Positions 9,834 to 20,114 of a stretch of 64,000 nt of DNA are shown piece by piece (position 1 is the stretch's first letter; each line of letters opens with the position of its first letter). The position numbers and the translations under genes were made by a program. Under the pieces are notes generated by a model that saw nothing but the letters and a program-made list of their open reading frames with translations, made no database searches and was not told the origin of the DNA. The stretch comes from Gammaproteobacteria bacterium (GTDB taxonomy: Bacteria > Pseudomonadota > Gammaproteobacteria > Steroidobacterales > Steroidobacteraceae): NCBI GenBank assembly GCA_011391405.1, contig JAABQQ010000111.1:37788-101787 (forward strand), read 5' to 3'.

Positions 9834-10960
9834 TATCGGTCCTTTCCAAGTCGAAGGTCGAGCCACACGGCGAGCGCGAGCACGCTGCCGCGCGCAATGT
9901 ACTTGGCCTCCGGTGAGACTGCCATCAAGGTCATGCCGTTCAGCAGGCTGGCCATGATCAGCGCGCCGAACAATACGCCGAGCACGGTGCCGCGCCCGCC
10001 CCGCAGGCTCGTGCCGCCGATCACGCAGGCCGCGACCGCATCGAGTTCCATCAGGGAGCCGACGGTCGACGTCGACGCGCCCGAGTACGCGGTCTGCATG
10101 AATCCGGTCAGCGCCACGATGCCGCCCATGAGTGCGTAGGCACCGATGATGGTGTTGCGCACCGGCACGCCGGATACCACCGCGGCTTCCGCGTTGCCGC
10201 CAATCGCGTAGAGATAGCGACCGAACGGCGTGTTCGTCACCAGCTGGTGGACCAGCACCGCGACGAGACCGAGGATGACCAGCGCGATCGGTACACCGCG
10301 ATAGCCGTTGGAGACGATGACGACCAGAAAGACGAGCTGCGCAAGAACGAACAGCTTCAGGAACGTGAGTTCGCCGTCGTCAACCGGGAACCCGTAGGAC
10401 TGCCGGCGCTGCCGTGCAGCTAGCCCCGATGCGACGATTGCCGTCACCGCCAGTCCGGCAAGTGCGTAACCAGCGGCCTCCGGCAGGTAATACGTCGTAA
10501 GCAACGAGTACACGTTCTGGCTGCCACCCACGACGACAGGCACGGTCTGGCTTTCGATCACGAGCCAGTGCAAGCCACGGAAGACCAGCAGGCCGCCCAG
10601 CGTCATGATGAAGGCCGGGATCCGCTCGATCGCGATCAGCGCACCCATCGCCGACCAGACCAGCACTGCGCCAAGCGTTGCAATCAACAGCGCGACGGGA
10701 GCCGGCACGTCGTGCCAGAACACCAGGACGGCGGCGACGGCGCCGGCGAGTCCCACGCCGCTGCCCGCCGACAGGTCGATCTGGCCGGGCAGCAGCACCA
10801 CGAGCATGCCGAGGGCCAGCACCGCGGTGACGGCGAGTTCGACCGAGAGCAGCGACAGGTTGCGCGCGGAGAGGAACACCGGCTCCTGCCACGCGAAGAA
10901 CGCCCAGATGGCAACCAGTGCCACCAGCATCGACAGTTCGCGGGTAGCGAAGCGATTCAA
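9833..10960 (-). CDS. Sugar ABC transporter permease, XylH/RbsC-like
   Basis: Hydrophobic; LVVLLPGQIDLSAGSGVGLAGAVAA and SLRGGRGTVLGVLFGALIM. TTG start at 10960 overlaps the upstream TGA. Confidence 0.85.
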   Translation of the reverse strand: MNRFATRELSMLVALVAIWAFFAWQEPVFLSARNLSLLSVELAVTAVLALGMLVVLLPGQIDLSAGSGVGLAGAVAAVLVFWHDVPAPVALLIATLGAVLVWSAMGALIAIERIPAFIMTLGGLLVFRGLHWLVIESQTVPVVVGGSQNVYSLLTTYYLPEAAGYALAGLAVTAIVASGLAARQRRQSYGFPVDDGELTFLKLFVLAQLVFLVVIVSNGYRGVPIALVILGLVAVLVHQLVTNTPFGRYLYAIGGNAEAAVVSGVPVRNTIIGAYALMGGIVALTGFMQTAYSGASTSTVGSLMELDAVAACVIGGTSLRGGRGTVLGVLFGALIMASLLNGMTLMAVSPEAKYIARGSVLALAVWLDLRLGKDR

Positions 10961-12486
10961 GCAGCGCGCTCCAGGCGGCCCATCGCTGCGGCCAGCAATC
11001 GCTCCTGGGTCGCTTCCGACCGTTCGAACGTGCCGCCGATGCGGCCGTCGCACAGCATCACGATGCGGTCGCTCATGCCCATCAGCTCGCCGAGCTCGCT
11101 CGAGACGAGCACGATCGCCTGTCCAGCCGCCGTGAGCCGGTTGACGAGCTCATACACCTCGAGTTTCGCGCCGACGTCGATGCCGCGCGTCGGCTCGTCG
11201 AGCAGCAGGACCCGGGGTTGTGTCAGCAGCATCCTGCCGAGCACGACTTTCTGCTGGTTGCCGCCCGAAAGCGTGCCGACCGGCTGCTCGAGGTTCTGCG
11301 CCTTGATGCGCAGTTCCTCGACGATGGATTTCGCGTGCCCTGCTTCCCGGTTGCGATCGACCATGAGACCGCGGCGCAGACTGCGTAGCGACGACAATGA
11401 AACGTTGAAGGTGACGCCCTGCGGCGACACGAGCCCAAAGCGCTTGCGGTCCTCGGTGACGAGAGCGAGACCTTGCGCGAGTGCCTCGCGCGGATTCCGC
11501 GCAACAAATGGCCGGCCGTCGAGTTCGACCGTTCCCGTGATCCTCGTGCCCCAGAGTCCCATCAGGTGCAGCAGCAGCTCGGTGCGTCCCGCACCCATCA
11601 GGCCGCCGATCCCGAGCACTTCACCTGCTCGGGCTTCGAATTCGATGCCGCCGAGCGAAAGTGCGCCGTCCGCGGGCGCTTTCACGTCGACACCGTGCAA
11701 CGCAAGCAACGTGCGGCCAGGCGTGGACTGCCGGCGCGGGTAGTGGTCCTCGATACGACGACCGACCATCCTGCGGATGATCTCGCCGGCGTCGGTCTCT
11801 GCCACAGGCAACGTGCCCTGCGCACAGCCATCGCGCAGCACCGTGATACGGTCGGCGATCGCGAACACCTCGTCGAGCTTGTGCGAGATGAACACGCAGG
11901 CGACGTCGCGTCTACGCAGGCGACGCACCAGGTCGATCAGTGTGTCGATCTCGTGGCGCGCCAGTGCGGCGGTGGGCTCGTCCAGGACCAGCACCTTCGG
12001 CTTGCGTCCAACCGCGCGCGCGATCTCGACGAGCTGCTGCTGGCCGACACCGAGGTCGCCGACCCGGACCGCCGGGTCGAGCTGGATGCCACAGTCGGCG
12101 AGTGTTGCAGCGGACTGCGCGTAGACGCGATCCCAGTCGATGCGCCCGAACCGCTGCGGAAATGCGCCGAGGAACAGGTTCTCACCCACCGTCATGTCCG
12201 GGAACAGCGCCAGTTCCTGGTGAATGATGGCGATGCCGGCACCCTCCGCGTCGCGTGTCGAGCGGAACTCAACCGGGGTATTGCCGACGAAGATGTCGCC
12301 TTCGTAGCTCCCGTGCGGATGCACGCCGGCGAGCAGCCTGATCAGCGTCGATTTGCCCGCCCCGTTCTCGCCGCAGAGCGCGTGCACCTCGCCCGCTCGC
12401 AGGTCGAAGCTCACGCCGCCGAGCGCCGTCACAGCGCCGAAGCGCTTCACGACCGCGCGTGCTTCGAGGACGATGCGTTCGCTCAT
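10957..12486 (-). CDS. Sugar ABC transporter ATP-binding protein, XylG-like (two ABC domains)
   Basis: GENGAGKSTLIRLLAG, VLDEPTAAL, second domain LSGGNQQKVVLGRMLLTQPRVLLLDEPTRGIDVGAK. Confidence 0.92.
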   Translation of the reverse strand: MSERIVLEARAVVKRFGAVTALGGVSFDLRAGEVHALCGENGAGKSTLIRLLAGVHPHGSYEGDIFVGNTPVEFRSTRDAEGAGIAIIHQELALFPDMTVGENLFLGAFPQRFGRIDWDRVYAQSAATLADCGIQLDPAVRVGDLGVGQQQLVEIARAVGRKPKVLVLDEPTAALARHEIDTLIDLVRRLRRRDVACVFISHKLDEVFAIADRITVLRDGCAQGTLPVAETDAGEIIRRMVGRRIEDHYPRRQSTPGRTLLALHGVDVKAPADGALSLGGIEFEARAGEVLGIGGLMGAGRTELLLHLMGLWGTRITGTVELDGRPFVARNPREALAQGLALVTEDRKRFGLVSPQGVTFNVSLSSLRSLRRGLMVDRNREAGHAKSIVEELRIKAQNLEQPVGTLSGGNQQKVVLGRMLLTQPRVLLLDEPTRGIDVGAKLEVYELVNRLTAAGQAIVLVSSELGELMGMSDRIVMLCDGRIGGTFERSEATQERLLAAAMGRLERAA

Positions 12487-13607
12487 GGGCGCGGGGGACG
12501 CCGCGCTTCGGGGATGCCGCGATATACGTCGTCGTAGGTCGCCATCCCGTCGCGCACGACGGTGTCGAGCAGGTTGTCACGCGTCACGGTAACGACGTCG
12601 TAGAGGGCGGCCGGCACCGGGCCGTGACCGTTTTCGACCGTGCTGCGCGCCACGACGAGACGCTTCGATGCCACCTGCACGGCGAGCTCGGCCGCGCCGC
12701 GCGTCAGCGTCTTCAGCGGCTTGTAGATCGTCATCGCCTGCGTACCTGCGGCGATACGCTGCAGTGCCACCGTGTCGGCGTCCTGTCCGGTCACCAGCAC
12801 CTTGCCCGCGAGGCCTTCCTCGCTCAGTGCCTGGATCGCACCGCCAGCAGTGCCGTCGTTGCTGGCGAGCACAGCGTCGATACCCGGTCCCGAAGCAGTG
12901 ATCGCCGCATTGACGATGCGCTTGGCGTTCTCAGGTTTCCAGTCTTCGGCCCAGTCCTCGTGCACGACCACGATGTCGCCGCGGGCGATGTAGGGCTCGA
13001 GCACACGGTCCTGCCCGCGCTTGAACTGGGAGGCGTTGTTGTCGGTCTTGGCGCCGTAGATGCGCACGATCCGGCCTTTGCCGGGAGTGGGCAGGTGGTC
13101 GACGAGGAATTTCGCCTGCAGCTCGCCCACGCGCTCGTTGTCGAAGCTCACGTACAGGTCGAGGTCGCTGTCGCGGATGATCCGGTCGTACGCGATCACG
13201 GGGATGCCGGCCTCGTGCGCCATCGTGACGGCCTTCGCCATCGCCGTGCCATCGTGGGGAATGACGACCAGCACGTCGACCTTCCTGGTAATCAACTTCT
13301 CGACGTCGCTGACCTGCACGGTATCGTCGCTGTTGGCGGCAAGCACCAGCACCCTGGCGCCGAGCTCGCCCGCACGCCGCACGAACATGTCCCGGTCGGC
13401 CTGCCAGCGGGCTTCCTTGAGCGTGTCCATCGACAGCCCGATAACGATGCCGTCGTCTCGCGACTTGCCGGTGGCACTGCCGCCGCGAGCGGCCAGCGCC
13501 AGGCCGATCAGCACGCTCGCGACCAGCGAGACGAGCACCAGCAGGATGCGGGCTTTCACGGGTTCAGGGCCAAAAACGGTGTTGGTTTCATCGGCGGCTC
13601 CGCTCAT
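12483..13607 (-). CDS. Sugar ABC transporter substrate-binding protein, XylF-like
   Basis: IVIGLSMDTLKEARWQADRDMFV...VIPHDGTAMAKAV...GIPVIAYDRIIRDSDLDLYVSFDNERVGELQA. Confidence 0.88.
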   Translation of the reverse strand: MSGAADETNTVFGPEPVKARILLVLVSLVASVLIGLALAARGGSATGKSRDDGIVIGLSMDTLKEARWQADRDMFVRRAGELGARVLVLAANSDDTVQVSDVEKLITRKVDVLVVIPHDGTAMAKAVTMAHEAGIPVIAYDRIIRDSDLDLYVSFDNERVGELQAKFLVDHLPTPGKGRIVRIYGAKTDNNASQFKRGQDRVLEPYIARGDIVVVHEDWAEDWKPENAKRIVNAAITASGPGIDAVLASNDGTAGGAIQALSEEGLAGKVLVTGQDADTVALQRIAAGTQAMTIYKPLKTLTRGAAELAVQVASKRLVVARSTVENGHGPVPAALYDVVTVTRDNLLDTVVRDGMATYDDVYRGIPEARRPPRP

Positions 13608-15652
13608 CTTGCCTGCTTGAATCGAATCGCGGCTCCGCCGCTGGACGCCAGCCCGAGTTCCAGCGTATCGGCCGCGGTGACGTTGCGCTTCTCGACCACG
13701 AGCTCGTGCGGCCGCGTCTTCCAGTCGGCCTGCGGCCCATCGCGATAGATCTCGGCGACGTAGCGCGCCTTCGGGTCGAGGAAGTCGAGCGGCAAGCGCA
13801 GCGAGCGGGCGTTCTCGTCGGTCAATGCGCCGAGGAACCAGTCCGGGCTGCCGCGCTGCTTGCGCGCGATCGCGACGTAGTCGCCGACCTCGCCGGCAAC
13901 CCCCACGCTTTCGTCCCAGTCGGTCGGCACGTCCTTGATGAACTGGAGCGCCTCCGGTTGCTGCGCGTAGTTTTCGGGCAGGTCGGCTGCCATCTGCACC
14001 GGGCTGTACAGCACGACGTAGAGCGACAGCTCCTTCGCCAGCGTGTGTGGCACGCGGTGTTTCGGGGAGAAGCCGTCGAGATCGACGATGCCCGGCGTGT
14101 AGTCCATGGGGCCTGCCAGCATGCGCGTGAACGGCAGGATCGCGACGTGCTCCGGCGGGTTCACCGGATCACCCCACGCGTTGTATTCCTGACCGCGGGC
14201 GCCTTCGCGTGAAATCCAGTTCGGGTAGGTCCGGCGCAGTCCAGTGTCCTTCACGGGTTCGTGCGCGTTGATGCTGATCTGGTGTTTCGCCGCCTCGCGC
14301 AGCACGCGCAGGTGGTGGCCGACCTGGAACTGCCCGTCGTGCCATTCGTGTATCTCGATGCCGTTTTCGTCGATACGACGCACGTCGCCCGCGTCCGCGA
14401 CGTAGCCGGTCTTCACTTGCCTGACGCCGACCGATTCGTACAGCGCGAACGCCGCGGGCATCTGCGGCTCGTAATTGCCCACGTCGCCCGAGGTCTCGTG
14501 ATGGCCGACGAGACGCACGCCTTTGCTGCGCGCGTAGTCGGTCACTGCCTTCAGGTCGAAGTCCGGATGCGGCTGCGTGAACTTGAACAGCTTGCCGTTG
14601 TAGAACCAGTCGCCGTCCCAGCCGACATTCCAGCCTTCGACCAGCACGCCCCTGAATCCGTTGGCCGCAGCGAAATCGATGTAGCGCCTGGTCTCAGCCG
14701 TCGTGGCCCCGTGCTTCGGCCCGGATTCCCACGTGGCCTGCCCGATGTGCATCGCCCACCAGATGCCGACGTACTTGCCGGGTTCGACCCACGAGACGTC
14801 GCCGAGCACGTTCGGCTCGTTGAGGTTCAGGATCAGGCTCGAGTCGAGCAGCTGCGCTGCGTTGGGCGCGATCTGCACGGTGCGCCACGGCGTCGTGAAA
14901 GGCGTGCGGGTCTTGACGCGGATGCCGTCGGACCACGGCGTGAGACTGGTGCGAAAGACGCCGGGCCGCCGGTGATCGAGCACGTAGGCCGCGTAGTCGA
15001 CGAGCGCCGCTTCGTGGAAACTCAGGTGCAGACCGCCCGGCAGGCGCACAGTCATCGGCGTGTGCGCCATGTGCACAGCGTCGAGCGGCGTCGTGTTGTA
15101 GAGGTATTCGTAGCGGTTCCAGCGACGGCCCGGAATCCACCACGCCGTGATCTCCTGCGTCGCGTCCGGGTCGAGTCGGAACTCGGTGAGTTCGTCGGTG
15201 ATGTTGACCGCGTCGTACGCTGGCTGCTGCGGCACTTCGTAGCGGAAGCCGAAGCCGTCGTCGAAGACCCGCACGCGCACGTTGAACTTGCGGCTGGCAC
15301 CGGCGGCGGATTCGAAATTCACCAGCAGTTCGCGATGGTGGTCGCGCACGAAACGGCGCTCGCCCCAGGGCTGCTCCCAGGTTGCATCGTGGGCCGACGA
15401 CGAGGTACCCGCGACACGGAAGCCGTCGTCGAAAGCCGGCTGCGACTGGAAGCGCATGCCGAGGAACCCCGCCGGCATGACCACCTTGTCGTTGCGGACG
15501 ACTGCGTAGCGAGGCGCGCCGTTCTTGTCGACGTCGACGGTGACGACCGTCTGCCCGTCGGGCGAGCGGATTTCCGCAGCCTGCGCGGCCACGGCAACCG
15601 ACGCGAGCAGCACGGCGAACGAGGCCCTGACGCGCAACGTGACCCGACTCAT
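13604..15652 (-). CDS. Glycoside hydrolase family 97 protein (SusB-like alpha-glucosidase)
   Basis: Signal peptide; EIRSPDGQTVVTVDVDKNGAPRYAV N-terminus, NGFRGVLVEGWNVGWDGDWF, GHHETSGDVGNYE, TGYVADAGDV. Confidence 0.9.
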   Translation of the reverse strand: MSRVTLRVRASFAVLLASVAVAAQAAEIRSPDGQTVVTVDVDKNGAPRYAVVRNDKVVMPAGFLGMRFQSQPAFDDGFRVAGTSSSAHDATWEQPWGERRFVRDHHRELLVNFESAAGASRKFNVRVRVFDDGFGFRYEVPQQPAYDAVNITDELTEFRLDPDATQEITAWWIPGRRWNRYEYLYNTTPLDAVHMAHTPMTVRLPGGLHLSFHEAALVDYAAYVLDHRRPGVFRTSLTPWSDGIRVKTRTPFTTPWRTVQIAPNAAQLLDSSLILNLNEPNVLGDVSWVEPGKYVGIWWAMHIGQATWESGPKHGATTAETRRYIDFAAANGFRGVLVEGWNVGWDGDWFYNGKLFKFTQPHPDFDLKAVTDYARSKGVRLVGHHETSGDVGNYEPQMPAAFALYESVGVRQVKTGYVADAGDVRRIDENGIEIHEWHDGQFQVGHHLRVLREAAKHQISINAHEPVKDTGLRRTYPNWISREGARGQEYNAWGDPVNPPEHVAILPFTRMLAGPMDYTPGIVDLDGFSPKHRVPHTLAKELSLYVVLYSPVQMAADLPENYAQQPEALQFIKDVPTDWDESVGVAGEVGDYVAIARKQRGSPDWFLGALTDENARSLRLPLDFLDPKARYVAEIYRDGPQADWKTRPHELVVEKRNVTAADTLELGLASSGGAAIRFKQAR

Positions 15653-15783
15653 GACGACTCCCCTGCCACACGAAGGGCAGGCAACGGCTCCGCCCGATGT
15701 GTCCGGCGGCCGGTCCATTGCTTCCCCCGAAGTGGGTGGGAGTCTAGCAATGAACCGGGGGCCCGCTCGCGGCCACCCTTCTA

Positions 15784-15797
15784 TGCAAACGTATGCA
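15784..15797. promoter_or_regulatory. Putative LacI-family operator TGCAAACGTATGCA
   Basis: Near-perfect palindrome in the divergent GH97/GH13 intergenic region; TGCAAACGTATTCA recurs upstream of the TonB receptor. Confidence 0.6.
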
Positions 15798-15858
15798 GCA
15801 CCTTGTAGCCCGGGCAGCTGGGGTGATTCACTGCGGGTCCATGCAGGAGGCTTCCCGG

Positions 15859-17706
15859 ATGATCAGGAAATGGCTGGCGGTGCTGTGGCTCGCGATCGCC
15901 TCGACCTCGGCCGCGGCGGCGGACCGCATCGAGCGTGTCGAGCCCGCGTCCTGGTGGGTAGGCATGAAGGACGACCGGCTGCAGTTGCTGGTGCACGGCG
16001 ACCGCGTGGCCGAACTGCAGCCGAAGCTTTCCTACCCCGGCGTCACCCTCGTCAGCGCCGAACGGGTCGAGAATCCGAATTACCTGTTCGTGAACCTGCG
16101 AATCGCGCCGGAGACCCGGCCGGGCACGTTCCGTATCGACTTCCGCAAGGGGCGCTCGAAGACGGCAAGCCGAACTTATGTGCTGAACGCCCGTGCCCCA
16201 GGATCGGCGGACCGCGCGAGCTTCGGACCGCAGGACACGATCTACCTGATCACGCCCGACCGCTTTGCCAATGGCGACCCGTCGAACGACTCGGTGCAGG
16301 GCATACCCGACGGCCTGAACCGGACCCTGCCGCTCGGCCGCCACGGCGGCGACCTGCAAGGCATCGCGAACCACCTCGATTACCTGGCGGGCATGGGATA
16401 CACCCAGCTCTGGCTGAACCCGGTACTGGCGAACAACCAGCCCGAGGTCACGTACCACGGCTATGCGATCACCGACTTCTACCAGGTGGAACCGCGTTTC
16501 GGCACCAACGAGAGTTTTCGCCAGCTCGTCGCCGACGCTCGCCAGCGTGGCGTCGGCATGATCATGGACATGGTCCTGAACCACTGCGGCTCGCAGCACT
16601 GGTGGATGCAGGACCTGCCGAGCCGCGACTGGTTCAACAACGACAGCCAGTTCGTCGCGACGACGCATGTGCGCGAGACCCTGCAGGACACCCACGCCGC
16701 AGCCGATGACCGCAGGATGTTCTCCGACGGCTGGTTCGTCGCAACGATGCCGGACATGAACCAGCGCAATCCGCACCTGGCGACGTACCTGATCCAGAAC
16801 AGCCTCTGGTGGGTCGAGTACGCCGGGCTCTCGGGCATCCGCGTCGACACGTACTCCTACTCCGACCGTGCGTTCCTGACGGAGTGGTCGCGGCGGGTGA
16901 CGCAGGAGTACCCGAACCTGAACATCGTCGGCGAGGAATGGAGTTCGAACCCGTCGACGGTCGCGTACTGGCAACGCGGCCGCAATCCGCCGGACGGCTA
17001 CGTGTCGTACCTGCCGAGCCTGTTCGACTTCGCGCTGCAGGAAGCGGTGGCGATGGGACTCAAGGAAGCGGAAGGCTGGGGCACCGGACTGCGTCGCATC
17101 TACAAGGTGCTCGCGCAGGACAGCGTCTTTCCCGATCCGTACAACCTCGTGGTCTTCCACGACAACCACGACATGAGTCGCATGTTCACCGCGCTGGGCG
17201 AACGCCAGGACCTGAACCGCATGGCGCTTGCTTTCCTGCTGACGACGCGCGGCATTCCGCAGATTCTCTATGGCACCGAAGTGCTGATGAGCAACAAGGG
17301 CACCGAGGACCACGGCATCATCCGCAGCGATTTCCCGGGCGGCTGGGCGAGTGACGCGAAGAATGCCTTCACTGGTCAGGGGCTCAGCGACGACGAGCGC
17401 GCCATGCAGGACCACACCCGCAAACTGCTGCAGTGGCGTCGTACCGCACCGGCGCTGCACGACGGCAAGCTCACGCACTACGTGCCCATGGACGGCGTCT
17501 ACGTCTACTTCCGACACGACGCGGCACAGAAGATCATGGTCGTCCTCAACAACGGCGACGCCGCGCGGACTCTCGACACCCGGCGTTTCCACGAGATGAT
17601 CGGCACGGCGACCACGGGCACGGACGTGCTGTCGCAGCAGGCACATGATCTGGCCCGCGGCGTGGCCGTGGCTGCGCGCAGCGCGACGATCCTCGAGCTT
17701 CACTGA
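15859..17706 (+). CDS. GH13 alpha-amylase family protein (neopullulanase/cyclomaltodextrinase-like), exported
   Basis: Signal peptide; DTIYLITPDRFANGDPSND, MDMVLNHCG, GIRVDTYSY, FHDNHDMSRMF. Confidence 0.92.
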   Translation: MIRKWLAVLWLAIASTSAAAADRIERVEPASWWVGMKDDRLQLLVHGDRVAELQPKLSYPGVTLVSAERVENPNYLFVNLRIAPETRPGTFRIDFRKGRSKTASRTYVLNARAPGSADRASFGPQDTIYLITPDRFANGDPSNDSVQGIPDGLNRTLPLGRHGGDLQGIANHLDYLAGMGYTQLWLNPVLANNQPEVTYHGYAITDFYQVEPRFGTNESFRQLVADARQRGVGMIMDMVLNHCGSQHWWMQDLPSRDWFNNDSQFVATTHVRETLQDTHAAADDRRMFSDGWFVATMPDMNQRNPHLATYLIQNSLWWVEYAGLSGIRVDTYSYSDRAFLTEWSRRVTQEYPNLNIVGEEWSSNPSTVAYWQRGRNPPDGYVSYLPSLFDFALQEAVAMGLKEAEGWGTGLRRIYKVLAQDSVFPDPYNLVVFHDNHDMSRMFTALGERQDLNRMALAFLLTTRGIPQILYGTEVLMSNKGTEDHGIIRSDFPGGWASDAKNAFTGQGLSDDERAMQDHTRKLLQWRRTAPALHDGKLTHYVPMDGVYVYFRHDAAQKIMVVLNNGDAARTLDTRRFHEMIGTATTGTDVLSQQAHDLARGVAVAARSATILELH

Positions 17707-17715
17707 GGCGACGCC

Positions 17716-18639
17716 ATGTCACACGCCGCGCGACGTCTGCTGTCGGTCCTGCTCGCACTGAGCGCAGTGGCTGCCGCAGACGCTGCCATGCGTGCACCGG
17801 CTCCGGCGCCGATTCAGGTCAAGGGACCCGGGGTGACGGGCACCGTCATCCGTTACCCGTCGCTGCACTCGACCCACGTCGCACCTCGCAACGTCGACGT
17901 GTGGCTGCCGCCGAGTTACGCCAAGGATACTGTGCGGCGCTATCCCGTGCTGTACATGCACGACGGCCAGAACCTGTTCGATCCAGCGACGTCGTACGGC
18001 AACGTCGACTGGGCCGTCGACGAGGCGATGACGGACCTGATTAGCAAGGGCGCGGTGCGCGAGGCGATCGTCGTCGGTATCTGGAACACGAGCCAGCGCC
18101 GCGGCGAATACATGCCGCAGCGGGCCGTGCGGGGCAACGTGCATTTCAACGTGCCGGGCGCCGACGACCTGCAGCCCGGGGACATCCTCTCGGACCGGTA
18201 CCTCGCCTTCCTGGTCGAGGAATTGAAACCCTTCATCGACGCTGCTTACCGCACGCTGCCCGGCCGCGCCGATACGTCCGTGATGGGCTCGAGCATGGGC
18301 GGCCTGATCTCGCAGTACGCGATGAGCCGGCACCCGGATGTTTTCGGTGGCGCAGGTTGCGTGTCGACGCATTGGCCGGCCGGTGACGGCATCGCACTCG
18401 ACGACTTCGCCGCACACCTGCCCGATCCCGCCACGCACCGATACTGGTTCGATTACGGCACGCAGACGCTCGATGCCGGGTACGAGCCGTACCAGCAGCG
18501 TGCCGACGAGATCCTGCGCAAGGCCGGCTACGTCGAGGGCCAGAACTGGATCACGCGCAAGTTCGAAGGCGCCGAGCACTCAGAAAAAGCGTGGCGCGTG
18601 CGGGTGCACCAGCCGCTCGAGTTCCTGCTCGGCCATTGA
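17716..18639 (+). CDS. Secreted putative esterase (alpha/beta hydrolase, enterochelin-esterase-like)
   Basis: Signal peptide; VDVWLPPSYAKDTVRRYPVLYMHDGQNLFD and GSSMGGLISQYA nucleophile elbow. Confidence 0.85.
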   Translation: MSHAARRLLSVLLALSAVAAADAAMRAPAPAPIQVKGPGVTGTVIRYPSLHSTHVAPRNVDVWLPPSYAKDTVRRYPVLYMHDGQNLFDPATSYGNVDWAVDEAMTDLISKGAVREAIVVGIWNTSQRRGEYMPQRAVRGNVHFNVPGADDLQPGDILSDRYLAFLVEELKPFIDAAYRTLPGRADTSVMGSSMGGLISQYAMSRHPDVFGGAGCVSTHWPAGDGIALDDFAAHLPDPATHRYWFDYGTQTLDAGYEPYQQRADEILRKAGYVEGQNWITRKFEGAEHSEKAWRVRVHQPLEFLLGH

Positions 18640-18662
18640 TTGTCTCCTCAAGGAATACACAC

Positions 18663-20114
18663 ATGCTCGGCATGCAGCGCAGGCTCTCGACGCCTTTCCT
18701 GGTCCTGCTCACGCTGCCTGCGACGGCGATGGGGTTCGCCCTGTCGGTACAGATCTCGGCGCTCAGCTGGATCCTCTCGACCAGGTACGGGCTCGACCTG
18801 CACGACATCGGGCTGGTCTGGGCCGCGGGCCCGTTGGCCGGCATCGTGGGCCAGGTGCTGATTGGCATCCTCAGCGACGAGGTCTGGTTGTGGGGCGGAC
18901 GGCGGCGGCCCTTCCTGATCATCGGTGGCACGCTGGCGGCGCTGATGCTGCTCGCCCTGCCGTCCATCGGTGTCATTTCCGAGCAGCTCGGCTTCGACGG
19001 CATCCTGGGCGTGGCGATCGCCGTGGCCATCGCGCTCGACCTCTCGATCAACGTCAGTTTCAACCCGGCCCGCTCGCTGATCACGGACGTGACGCCCGAG
19101 GGGGCCGAACGCACACGCGGCTACACCTGGATGCAGACCGTGTCGGGCAGCTTCGGCGTGCTCGCGTATGCGATCGGCGCGGCCTTTGGCAACGTCGCGC
19201 TCATCTACGTTGGCGCAGGCATCGTGCTGCTGTTCTCCCTGCTGCCGGTGTTCGTGGTAACTGAGCCGCGGGAACTGCCACGCATCGAGTCTTCCGGCGG
19301 CGAACGAACAAGTGTCGGCAGCGTGCTGCGTCTGATCGAGCCGCTATGGGCGTTTCTGCTCTACGACATCGTCGCGATGAGCCTGCGGCTCGCCGGGATC
19401 ACGCCGACGGGCTATGGCCTGGAAATCGCGTTCGGCACGCTGGCGGCCGTGCTGATCTGGCGTGCGCTCAGCGTCCGTCCCCAGGGTGTTCGTGTCGCGG
19501 ACGACTATGCGGACTACCGCAAGGTGCTGGCTGCGAACTCGCTGAGCTGGATCGGCATGCAGACCATGTTCGTCTACATGATCGCGTTCGCGCAGCAGCG
19601 CTTCCCAACACTCGGCGCGGACGACCTCGGCAAGGTGCTGTCGATGAGCTTCCTCTGGCTGAACGCCGTTGCGGCGCTGCTGCCGGCACTGGTGCTGCTG
19701 CCGCTCGCACGGAGGTTCGGTGAGGTGCGCGTGCACGCGATGAGCCTGGCGACGATGGCCGTGGCGTTCGCCGGCATCTATCTCTTCGCGCGGAGTCCGC
19801 TCGTGCTGTATGCGCTCATGGCGTTGCTTGGCATCGGCTGGGCCGCGATCGTGAGCTTGCCGTTCTCCATCATGTCGCAGCGCGTCGACCCCGCGCGGAT
19901 CGGCCTGTACATGGGCGTCTTCAACCTTTCGATCGTGTTGCCGCAGCTCGTCGTGAGCCTGGGTGTGGGCCGGTTCATCAGCGGCGCCACTGACAAGGGC
20001 CTGATCTTCCTGATCGGTGCCGCCAGCATGGCGTTCTCAGCGATCGCGTGGCGCAGTGTGGCCAACAAAGACCGAGCGATCGTCGGCACCACCGTCGAGG
20101 TGCGGTCACACTAG
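18663..20114 (+). CDS. MFS transporter, SLC45-like (second copy)
   Basis: FALSVQISALSWILSTRYGLDLHDIGLVWAAGPLAGIVGQVLIGILSDEVWLWGGRRRPF. Confidence 0.85.
   Translation: MLGMQRRLSTPFLVLLTLPATAMGFALSVQISALSWILSTRYGLDLHDIGLVWAAGPLAGIVGQVLIGILSDEVWLWGGRRRPFLIIGGTLAALMLLALPSIGVISEQLGFDGILGVAIAVAIALDLSINVSFNPARSLITDVTPEGAERTRGYTWMQTVSGSFGVLAYAIGAAFGNVALIYVGAGIVLLFSLLPVFVVTEPRELPRIESSGGERTSVGSVLRLIEPLWAFLLYDIVAMSLRLAGITPTGYGLEIAFGTLAAVLIWRALSVRPQGVRVADDYADYRKVLAANSLSWIGMQTMFVYMIAFAQQRFPTLGADDLGKVLSMSFLWLNAVAALLPALVLLPLARRFGEVRVHAMSLATMAVAFAGIYLFARSPLVLYALMALLGIGWAAIVSLPFSIMSQRVDPARIGLYMGVFNLSIVLPQLVVSLGVGRFISGATDKGLIFLIGAASMAFSAIAWRSVANKDRAIVGTTVEVRSH

Noticed and set aside
15781-17703. 640-aa minus-strand ORF opposite the GH13 gene
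   Set aside because: Mirror frame of a clear GH13 CDS; long antisense ORFs are expected at this GC content, and the translation is Arg/Val/His-rich with no recognisable domain.
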